Positions 16,024-22,485 of a stretch of 35,397 nucleotides of DNA are shown piece by piece. Source of the stretch: Lachnospiraceae bacterium UBA7729 (GTDB taxonomy: Bacteria; Bacillota; Clostridia; Lachnospirales; Lachnospiraceae). Numbering within the stretch: position 1 is the first letter of the stretch; the number at the start of each line of letters is the position of its first letter. The DNA is taken from assembly GCA_002482005.1 (NCBI GenBank), contig DLFD01000086.1, forward strand, positions 9,409 through 44,805. Direction: 5' to 3'. A model generated the notes under the pieces. The model did not search any database and had not been told where the DNA came from. It saw only the letters and a list, made by a program, of their open reading frames with translations. Both the position numbers and the translations under genes were made by a program.

Positions 16024-17385
16024 ATGCAGATTCTGATCCGAGGCGGACGGTTGCTTGATCCGCTTTCAAAGACTGACAGGATCACGGACGTCCTGATCGA
16101 GGACGGCTATGTGACGGCGATCGGGGATGGACTGGATTTCCCGGCGCCGAAGAAGAAGAGGGTGATCAAGGAAGCATCGGTTTCCGGTTTCACGGTGGAT
16201 GAGGCTTCCACGGAAGGATCGATGACGATCGATGCGACCGGCTGCTGGGTCATGCCGGGATTCGTCGATCTTCACGTACATCTGAGAGATCCGGGGCTGA
16301 CCTACAAGGAAGATATCGGGACCGGATCGCTTGCAGGCGCAGCAGGAGGATTCACAACGATCTGCGCGATGCCGAATACGAAGCCGGTCATCGATACGCC
16401 GGATAAACTTAACTATGTCCGTTTCAAGAGCGCGGCTCTTTCCCCGATCCATGTGATGCAGATCGGTGCGATCACGAGAGGACAGAAGGGTGAGGAACTT
16501 GCGGATATCGAAGGACTTGTCGATGCAGGGGCGCCGGCCGTCTCTGAGGACGGGAAGAGCGTGGGAAACGCTGCCCTGATGAAGAAAGCGATGAAGCTCA
16601 CGAAGAGGCTGAACATCCCGATCTTTGATCACTGCGAGGACAAGAAACTTGCAGGTCAGGGCGTCGTCAACGATGACGAGAATGCTGTGAGGCTCGGACT
16701 TTTGGGTATCCCCAACAGTGCGGAGGACGTGATCGCCGCAAGGGACATCATCCTTGCAGCAGAGACGGGAGCGCAGCTCCACCTCTGCCATGTGTCCACC
16801 AGACAGTCTGTTGAGATGATCCGCTTTGCCAAGTCACAGGGAGTGAGACTGAGCGCAGAGGTAACGCCGCATCACTTTACGCTCTGCTCGGATGATATTC
16901 CGTCAGATGATCCGATGTTCAAGATGAACCCGCCGGTGCGCACGAAAGAAGACCGCGATGCCCTCATCGAAGGGCTGCAGGACGGCACCATCGACTGCAT
17001 CTCTACGGACCACGCTCCCCATGCGGTCAGCGAGAAGTTTGGATCCATGCAGACCGCCGCTTTCGGGATCGTAGGGCTGGAAACCGCATTTCCGCTCGCG
17101 GTCACAAGACTGGTGGAGCCAGGGATCCTGAGCCCGCTGGACCTTTCAAGGGTCATGAGCACGGCGCCGGCAGGCATCGCAGACCTTACAGCGCAGTACG
17201 GTGACGGTAAGATCGCGGTCGGAAATCCGGCCGATATCACGATCGCCGATCCCGGGCAGGAGTGGACGATCGATAGAAGCAAGTTTGCCTCAAAAGGAAG
17301 GAATACTCCATTCGACGGATGGAAGGTAAGAGGCAGGGTCAAGTACACGATCTGCAACGGAGAAGTCGTGTATCAGGACAGTTGA
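16024..17385 (+). CDS. pyrC: Dihydroorotase
   Basis: The enzyme cyclises N-carbamoyl-L-aspartate to dihydroorotate, step 3 of UMP synthesis. It is a class I amidohydrolase. Metal-site motifs are HVHLRDPG (His84, His86), DHCED, HLCHVSTR, and STDHAPH with catalytic Asp329. Length is 453 aa against about 425-430 for the family as I recall it. The excess is a ~27-residue charged insertion at about residues 40-66 (PAPKKKRVIKEASVSGF and on), before the first metal motif. AAAGGAG sits just before the ATG. It heads the pyr cluster. A 6-bp hairpin without a T-run (GGAGCA/TGCTCC, 15966-15983) precedes it, and I see no clear promoter in the 63-base gap, so it may be read from the deacetylase gene. Its 3' end is duplicated downstream. 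Confidence 0.96.
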   Translation: MQILIRGGRLLDPLSKTDRITDVLIEDGYVTAIGDGLDFPAPKKKRVIKEASVSGFTVDEASTEGSMTIDATGCWVMPGFVDLHVHLRDPGLTYKEDIGTGSLAGAAGGFTTICAMPNTKPVIDTPDKLNYVRFKSAALSPIHVMQIGAITRGQKGEELADIEGLVDAGAPAVSEDGKSVGNAALMKKAMKLTKRLNIPIFDHCEDKKLAGQGVVNDDENAVRLGLLGIPNSAEDVIAARDIILAAETGAQLHLCHVSTRQSVEMIRFAKSQGVRLSAEVTPHHFTLCSDDIPSDDPMFKMNPPVRTKEDRDALIEGLQDGTIDCISTDHAPHAVSEKFGSMQTAAFGIVGLETAFPLAVTRLVEPGILSPLDLSRVMSTAPAGIADLTAQYGDGKIAVGNPADITIADPGQEWTIDRSKFASKGRNTPFDGWKVRGRVKYTICNGEVVYQDS

Positions 17386-17479
17386 GTGGAGAGTGTATGA
17401 TCTGCGGCAGAGAAGCCGTATGTCAGGACAGTTGAGAGCATGATCTGCGGCAGGAAAACCGTATGTCAGGACAGCAAAG
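17349..17479 (+). repeat. pyrC 3'-end repeated three times across its stop codon
   Basis: Three 38-base copies begin at 17349 (inside pyrC, ending just past its stop), 17399 and 17442. Each starts GATCTGC, has a TCAGGACAG block near its end, and differs from the next at about 6 of 38 positions. Periods are 50 and 43 bases, so spacers have changed. The array fills the gap before pyrF. Confidence 0.92.
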
Positions 17480-17504
17480 TTTTGCACAGAAGAGGAGAAA
17501 AACC

Positions 17505-18554
17505 ATGATCGATCAGCTTGTAGAGAAGATTAAGAAAACCGGGGCGCCGATTGTTGTAGGGCTTGACCCGCAGATGAAGTTCATCCCGGATGAAGTCAAG
17601 ACCCCTGTCTTCGATGAGATGGGCGAGACCCTTGAGGCTGCCGGCGAGATCCTGTTCCGCTTCAACAAAAAGATCGTGGATGCGGTCTATGATCTGGTTC
17701 CGGCCGTGAAGCCGCAGATCGCTATGTATGAGCGCTTCGGGATTCCGGGACTTGTCGCTTACCAGAAGACGATCGACTACTGCAAGGGCAAGGGCCTGGT
17801 CGTGATCGGCGACGTCAAGAGAGGCGACATCGGGTCGACTTCCGAGGCTTATGCGGACGCTCATCTGGGCAGAGTCATGGTCGGCGACCGTGAGTACAAG
17901 GCTTTTGACGAGGACTTCGCTACCGTCAATCCGTATCTTGGATCGGACGGTGTTCTTCCTTTCCTGAAGGTCTGTGACACTCAGGACAAGGGCGTATTTA
18001 TCCTGGTCAAGACTTCCAATCCGTCGAGCGGGGAGTTCCAGGACAGACTGGTTCTGGCACCCTCCTCTGAAGACGGCCCAGACTCTGTCTTTTTTGCCGG
18101 CAACAAAAAGGACGGTATCACTCTGGCTGACATTCTGGAGAGCGCCGACAGAAGTGATCTGACAGCTCTGTCTCTGCGGCCGCTCTATGAGGTCGTGGCA
18201 AAAAAGGTAGATGAGTGGGCGTCTGATCCCGGCCTGATCGGACAGTCTGGCTACTCGGAGGTCGGTGCTGTGGTCGGAGCGACTTATCCGAAGATGGGAA
18301 AGGCTCTGCGGAAGCTTATGCCTAAGTCCTATATCCTGGTACCGGGTTACGGAGCCCAGGGCGGCAAAGGCAAGGATCTTGTCCACTTCTTCAATGAAGA
18401 TGGCCTCGGAGCCATCGTCAACTCCAGCCGCGGGATCATAGCCGCCTACAAGAGCGCGCCTTACTGCGACAAGTACAGCCCGGAAGACTTCGCGGACGCA
18501 AGCCGTGCAGCAGTCAAGGCGATGAAGAAGGATATCAAAGAGGCACTGGATTAA
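17505..18554 (+). CDS. pyrF: Orotidine 5'-phosphate decarboxylase (type 2)
   Basis: It decarboxylates OMP to UMP, the last step of pyrimidine synthesis. The catalytic charged network is in GDVKRGDIGST (Asp103, Lys105, Asp108). VVGLDPQ near the N-terminus and NSSRGI near the C-terminus (phosphate-binding Arg) are typical of subfamily 2. The type 2 enzymes I recall are about 270-310 aa; this one is 349 aa. The excess is mostly an acidic insertion of about 40 residues at about 181-227 (APSSEDGPDSVFFAGNKKDG and on) between NPSSGE and LYEVV. ATG 17505 has AGAGGAG upstream; an in-frame ATG at 17463 lies inside the pyrC repeat and is rejected. Confidence 0.96.
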   Translation: MIDQLVEKIKKTGAPIVVGLDPQMKFIPDEVKTPVFDEMGETLEAAGEILFRFNKKIVDAVYDLVPAVKPQIAMYERFGIPGLVAYQKTIDYCKGKGLVVIGDVKRGDIGSTSEAYADAHLGRVMVGDREYKAFDEDFATVNPYLGSDGVLPFLKVCDTQDKGVFILVKTSNPSSGEFQDRLVLAPSSEDGPDSVFFAGNKKDGITLADILESADRSDLTALSLRPLYEVVAKKVDEWASDPGLIGQSGYSEVGAVVGATYPKMGKALRKLMPKSYILVPGYGAQGGKGKDLVHFFNEDGLGAIVNSSRGIIAAYKSAPYCDKYSPEDFADASRAAVKAMKKDIKEALD

Positions 18555-18697
18555 GCGGTGCATGTGTGCAGCGCCGGGTTCGGCAGGACGTCAGGTGCAG
18601 GGCGGCGGTGCTGACTGGCTCTGGAGCGTATGGAGCACAGTTCTGCGGACAGCAGCGTACAATGCAGGAACAGAAGTGGCAGACAGAAGGGTAAGAT

Positions 18698-19651
18698 ATG
18701 GCAGAAAAGTTCAGAGAACAGGGAGTTGTTCTTTCAAACGGGCAGATCGGGACAGGCATCTTCGACCTGAAGCTGAAAACGGATAAGATCGCTGCGGCAG
18801 CGAAGCCGGGGCAGTTCGTATCCATCTACAGCAATGACAAGTCACGGCTGCTTCCGCGTCCAATCAGTATCTGCGGAGCGGACAGTGAGACAGGAGAGCT
18901 GAGGCTCACTTTCCGTGTGGCAGGCAAGGGAACAGAAGAGTTTTCGAGGCTTGCCGCCGGAGAGAAGGTCGATCTGGTCGGACCGCTTGGCAATGGTTTC
19001 CCCCTGGAGCGTGCTTTTGCGACTGATGACAGCAGGAACTGCGCTGACAGAGACGGTGCTGCTGAGTCTGTTGGGGTGAAAGGCAGGCGCGTCTTCCTGA
19101 TCGGCGGAGGCATCGGCATTCCGCCGATGGTGCAGCTGGCGAAGACACTGACCGAACGTGCGCAGGCAGCGGGAGATACAGCGGCATCAGCCGGAAGCCC
19201 GGAAACTTTCCAGGCATCAGCCGGGTCCCAGGCAGCCGGGGCCAATGCGGTCGGGTTCCAGGCGGCGCCTTTCATCACTTCCGTTCTTGGTTTTCGCGAT
19301 GAGCTGTTTCTGGTCGATGACCTGAAGCCTTACGGGGATGTGGTCATCGCGACCGAGGATGGCAGCTGCGGAACGAAGGGCAATGTCCTGGACGCGATCC
19401 GGGAGAAGAACCTGAAGGCGGATGTGATCTACGCCTGCGGACCTACGCCGATGCTCAGGGCTCTGAAAAAGTATGCAGAGGAGACCGGGACCGAATGCTG
19501 GCTTTCCCTTGAGGAGAAGATGGCATGCGGGATCGGCGCCTGCCTCAGCTGCGTGTGCAGGTCGACAGAAGTCGACGGACATTCCAAAGTAAAGAACAAG
19601 AGAGTCTGTACGGAAGGACCGGTATTCAGATCGACAGACATAGAACTGTGA
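18698..19651 (+). CDS. pyrK: Dihydroorotate dehydrogenase electron-transfer subunit
   Basis: This FAD and [2Fe-2S] subunit passes electrons between PyrD flavin and NAD+ in class 1B DHOD. FAD binding is seen at RPISI (residues 54-58), the NAD-binding region at GGGIGIPPM (137-143), and cluster ligands at Cys277, Cys282, Cys285 and a later Cys (probably Cys304). At 317 aa it is well above the usual ~250-260. Two insertions account for this: about 104-128 (Asp/Arg-rich), and about 155-190, which is Ala/Ser/Gly-rich with a short internal repeat (AASAGSPETF, QASAGSQAAG). Both sit at the edges of the NAD-binding lobe. The gene directly precedes pyrD, as in other Firmicutes. Confidence 0.95.
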   Translation: MAEKFREQGVVLSNGQIGTGIFDLKLKTDKIAAAAKPGQFVSIYSNDKSRLLPRPISICGADSETGELRLTFRVAGKGTEEFSRLAAGEKVDLVGPLGNGFPLERAFATDDSRNCADRDGAAESVGVKGRRVFLIGGGIGIPPMVQLAKTLTERAQAAGDTAASAGSPETFQASAGSQAAGANAVGFQAAPFITSVLGFRDELFLVDDLKPYGDVVIATEDGSCGTKGNVLDAIREKNLKADVIYACGPTPMLRALKKYAEETGTECWLSLEEKMACGIGACLSCVCRSTEVDGHSKVKNKRVCTEGPVFRSTDIEL

Positions 19652-19742
19652 ACGTTGAGGAATTAATGACTTTCACAGCGGAAGCAAAGAGAAGAAAACT
19701 GTGAAGGTAAGGACAGTGCCTATGAAGATGGAGGATGATGCT

Positions 19743-20651
19743 ATGCCGGATATGAGTGTGGAGATCGCCGGAGTAAGACTGAAGAACCCGGTGATGACGG
19801 CGTCCGGAACCTTCGGGTCAGGACAGGAATTCTCGGAATTTATCGATCTGAACCGGCTTGGCGCGGTCGTGACGAAGGGAGTCGCCTCCGTCCCGTGGCC
19901 GGGCAATCCGACTCCGCGTATCTGTGAGACGCCGTCGGGGATGCTGAACGCCATCGGACTGCAGAACCCGGGAGTTGAGACATTCCGGGAGAGGGACCTG
20001 AAGTTCCTGGAGCAGTTCGATACCAGGGTTGTCGTCAATGTCTGCGGACACAGCGTCGCCGAATACGTCGACTGCGTGGAGAAGCTGGCGGATGCAAAGC
20101 GGGCAGATCTGCTCGAGATCAACATCTCCTGCCCGAACGTGAAGGAGGGCGGCATCGCCTTCGGAACGGACCCGAGAGGGGTCGAGGAGATCACGGCAGC
20201 CATAAAGAAAGCGGCGAAGCAGCCGGTTATCATGAAGCTGAGCCCGAATGTCACGGATATCGCGGAGATCGCGAGGGCGGCGGAAGCCGGCGGCGCGGAC
20301 GGACTGTCCATGATCAACACGATCACCGGCATGAAGATCGACATCAGGAGACGCACATATGCCCTGGCAAACAGGACCGGAGGACTGAGCGGACCGGCGA
20401 TCCATCCGATTGCGGTCCGTATGGTATATCAATGCGCTCAGGCCGTGAACATCCCGATCATCGGGATGGGAGGCATTACCGATGCCGAGAGTGCCCTTGA
20501 GATGATCATGGCAGGCGCGACGGCCGTATCGGTCGGGACTGCGAACTTCCACGACCAGACGACCACCCTGCGCGTGGTCGAAGGCATCCGGGACTACATG
20601 GAGCAGTATCACGTGGAAAGCATCCGCGACCTGATCGGGTGCGTAAGATAA
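19743..20651 (+). CDS. pyrD: Dihydroorotate dehydrogenase B, catalytic subunit
   Basis: This FMN-dependent enzyme oxidises dihydroorotate to orotate, using NAD+ through PyrK. Motifs are MTASGTFGSG, NAIGLQNPG, NISCPNVKEGG (class 1B, with the catalytic Cys in its loop) and IPIIGMGGI for FMN phosphate. It has 302 aa, a standard length. Start choice: GGAGG (19730-19734) is 8 bases before ATG 19743; upstream GTG 19701 and ATG 19722 have no such site. The gap to pyrE is a structured 164-base leader. Confidence 0.96.
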   Translation: MPDMSVEIAGVRLKNPVMTASGTFGSGQEFSEFIDLNRLGAVVTKGVASVPWPGNPTPRICETPSGMLNAIGLQNPGVETFRERDLKFLEQFDTRVVVNVCGHSVAEYVDCVEKLADAKRADLLEINISCPNVKEGGIAFGTDPRGVEEITAAIKKAAKQPVIMKLSPNVTDIAEIARAAEAGGADGLSMINTITGMKIDIRRRTYALANRTGGLSGPAIHPIAVRMVYQCAQAVNIPIIGMGGITDAESALEMIMAGATAVSVGTANFHDQTTTLRVVEGIRDYMEQYHVESIRDLIGCVR

Positions 20652-20674
20652 ATCACGGAAGAACTTATGATTTT

Positions 20675-20781
20675 CACCAGACAACCTGGTGCAATATACG
20701 CTGCAAGGAGGATTGAGATTCCTCTTAAGGAGACCGCTGGAGCGAAGAACGGGCGGGAGTGTGTCGACGTAGAGGAATCTC
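20675..20781 (+). promoter_or_regulatory. Structured leader upstream of pyrE
   Basis: Two RNA-structure candidates fill the pyrD-pyrE gap. One is a 6-bp hairpin, CACCAG (20675-20680) with CTGGTG (20686-20691). The other is a perfect 11-bp long-range pairing, GAGATTCCTCT (20715-20725) with AGAGGAATCTC (20771-20781), enclosing 45 bases. An orphan AAGGAGG (20705-20711) sits just before the long stem with no well-spaced start codon. It could be post-transcriptional control of pyrE, but I recognise no known riboswitch or PyrR site. Confidence 0.5.
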
Positions 20782-20815
20782 AGACGATGAGCAGATATCA
20801 GACAGGAGAACACAC

Positions 20816-21490
20816 ATGGAGAGATACAAGGAAGAGTTCATTGAGTTTATGGTCAGCTGCGAGGTCCTGAAGTTTGGTGATTTCGTCACCAAGAGCGGCC
20901 GCAGGACACCTTTCTTCGTCAACACTGGCTTCTATCGCACGGGCGGCCAGCTGAAGAAACTTGGCGGGTACTATGCAAAGGCGATCGAAGGCGCGTTCGG
21001 AACGGACTTTGATGTCCTGTTCGGGCCGGCTTACAAGGGGATCCCGCTTTCTGTCGCAACGACCATCGCTCTGTCCGAGGACTGCGGCAGGGAGATCCGC
21101 TACTGCTCTAACCGCAAGGAGATCAAGGACCATGGCGACAAGGGGATCCTGCTCGGAGGACCGATAGGGGATGGCGATAAGGTTGTGATCATCGAGGATG
21201 TCACCACTGCCGGAACTTCCATCCGTGAGACGCTCCCGATCATCAAAGGTGTCGCCGATGCGGATGTTCTGGGACTGGTCGTCTCCGTCGACAGATGCGA
21301 GCGAGGGACCGGAGAGAAGAGCGCCCTGGATGAGATCCATGACACCTACGGTCTGAAGACGACCGCGATCGTCACCATGAAGGAAGTTGTAGAATATCTT
21401 TACGGAAGAGAGATCGGCGGCAGGGTCATTATCGATGATGAGATCAAAGGCCGCATCGATGACTATTATCGGGAGTACGGAGTATCATGA
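20816..21490 (+). CDS. pyrE: Orotate phosphoribosyltransferase
   Basis: It joins orotate and PRPP to give OMP. The PRPP-binding motif is VVIIEDVTTAGTSIRE, and the early FGDFVTKSGRRTPFFVN and FGPAYKGIPLS segments are diagnostic. It has 224 aa, a normal length. CAGGAGAA precedes ATG 20816. The longer frame from 20759 reads through the structured leader and is rejected. The stop overlaps the next ATG as ATGA. Confidence 0.96.
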   Translation: MERYKEEFIEFMVSCEVLKFGDFVTKSGRRTPFFVNTGFYRTGGQLKKLGGYYAKAIEGAFGTDFDVLFGPAYKGIPLSVATTIALSEDCGREIRYCSNRKEIKDHGDKGILLGGPIGDGDKVVIIEDVTTAGTSIRETLPIIKGVADADVLGLVVSVDRCERGTGEKSALDEIHDTYGLKTTAIVTMKEVVEYLYGREIGGRVIIDDEIKGRIDDYYREYGVS

Positions 21491-21942
21491 ACAAACAGAA
21501 AGAAAAGCACATTCAGATCATCTCGGGTGTGCTTTTCTTTCTCTATCTTGCGGCGCTGATCTACTTCCTGTTTTTTGCCGATCAGTACGGAAGGACTTCC
21601 GGCGCTGAGATGAGATATAACTTCATTCCGTTTGTGGAGATCAGGCGCTTTCTGAAGTACAGGAAGACACTGGGACCAGAAGCAGTGTTTCTGAATGTGT
21701 ATGGCAATGTGCTTGGCTTTCTTCCTTTCGGGCTTTTTCTGCCCATGCTCCACAGACATTTCAGGAGATTTCCCAGGACAGTCTCAGTATGCCTGCTGTT
21801 TTCCTGCGCGGTCGAGCTGACCCAGCTTGTCACAAGGCGGGGAAGCTGCGATGTGGATGATGTCATCCTCAACACGCTTGGCGGGATCCTGGGATATCTT
21901 CTTTTTCGGATCTGCAATGCGGCAAGAAAGAGACTGGAGTGA
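21487..21942 (+). CDS. VanZ-family membrane protein
   Basis: This 151-aa protein has four hydrophobic segments. The VanZ signature is present: GFLPFGLFLPML, then an ELTQLVTRRGSCDVDDVILN stretch with the conserved Glu, Gln and paired Asp, then a final GGILGYLLF helix. VanZ proteins are linked to teicoplanin resistance in one case, but most chromosomal homologues have no known function. It is coupled to pyrE by a 4-base overlap. Its codons 4-19 form a terminator-like hairpin, so how much message reaches it is unclear. It is probably unrelated to pyrimidine synthesis. Confidence 0.9.
   Translation: MNKQKEKHIQIISGVLFFLYLAALIYFLFFADQYGRTSGAEMRYNFIPFVEIRRFLKYRKTLGPEAVFLNVYGNVLGFLPFGLFLPMLHRHFRRFPRTVSVCLLFSCAVELTQLVTRRGSCDVDDVILNTLGGILGYLLFRICNAARKRLE
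21498..21541 (+). terminator. Terminator-like hairpin inside the start of the VanZ-like gene
   Basis: A perfect 14-bp stem, GAAAGAAAAGCACA (21498-21511) with TGTGCTTTTCTTTC (21528-21541), has a 16-base loop. The 3' arm is U-rich in the RNA. The GC core is small (GCACA/TGTGC). Its place, directly after the pyrE stop, fits a pyr-operon terminator or attenuator embedded in coding sequence. Confidence 0.55.
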
Positions 21943-21947
21943 CAGGT

Positions 21948-22274
21948 ATGGCTGACAAGCGAAGATATTATTCATATAAACAGGAGAAGAGAAATGGGGG
22001 CCGCGGACTTGCCAGTACCGTGCTGGCATCTGTCTCCATCATCCTTTTTCTGGGGCTGCTGGCGGCCTGCTCCGCCCTGAAGGGCAAGGCCGGACCGTGG
22101 GCAGGAGCGGTAGGATTCTCGGGGATGCTGATCGCACTTGCGGGAGTTGTGATGGGGCTTTTGAGCTTCCATGACCGCCAGAGGTCTTATGGATTCAGCA
22201 AGGCAGGAACGATCATCGGCGGGATCATGGTCGCCGTGTGGTTCCTTCTTTTCTGCAGGGGACTGGCAGCCTGA
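21948..22274 (+). CDS. Small membrane protein, DUF6142-like
   Basis: This 108-aa protein has a basic N-terminus (MADKRRYYSYKQEKRNGGRG) and three hydrophobic segments (about 20-42, 50-72, 85-106), with an FHDRQRSYG loop between the second and third. It resembles the small clostridial proteins I recall as DUF6142, function unknown. ATG 21948 lies 8 bases after GGAG and 5 bases past the VanZ-like stop. The GTG at 21939 that extends the frame has no ribosome site. Confidence 0.75.
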   Translation: MADKRRYYSYKQEKRNGGRGLASTVLASVSIILFLGLLAACSALKGKAGPWAGAVGFSGMLIALAGVVMGLLSFHDRQRSYGFSKAGTIIGGIMVAVWFLLFCRGLAA

Positions 22275-22326
22275 GAGAAGAACGCTGCGGCAGAATTACG
22301 CGCTGCTGCGGCAGCACAGCACGGCG

Positions 22327-22423
22327 GGCTGCAGGAAGCCTGCATCGTAACAGGAAGCGGCGGGATGGCAGGCTGCAGGAAGCCTGCATCGTAACAGGAA
22401 GCGGCGGGATGGCGGGCTGCAGG
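22327..22423 (+). repeat. 44-bp tandem repeat with internal hairpins
   Basis: Two full copies start at 22327 and 22371, and a partial third at 22415. Each unit contains GCAGGCT (or GCGGGCT), six bases, then AGCCTGC, so each can form a 7-bp hairpin. A GCTGCGGCAG motif repeated just upstream may be related. It lies in the 211-base gap before the M29 peptidase gene; no ORF is supported. Confidence 0.93.
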
Positions 22424-22485
22424 TCCAGGAACACAGATACATACAGAAGATACAGAATAAGATTCAGGAAGGTTCAGGAACAGGA

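Noticed and set aside
20713..20772. A 19-residue Arg-rich leader peptide starting at TTG after AAGGAGG
   Set aside because: The Shine-Dalgarno to start spacing is only 1 base, too short for efficient initiation. It is kept only as a remark on the leader.
20667..20870. A 67-codon ORF starting in the pyrD-pyrE gap
   Set aside because: It overlaps the pyrE start out of frame, has only a weak ribosome site, and its product resembles nothing. The region is better described as structured leader RNA.
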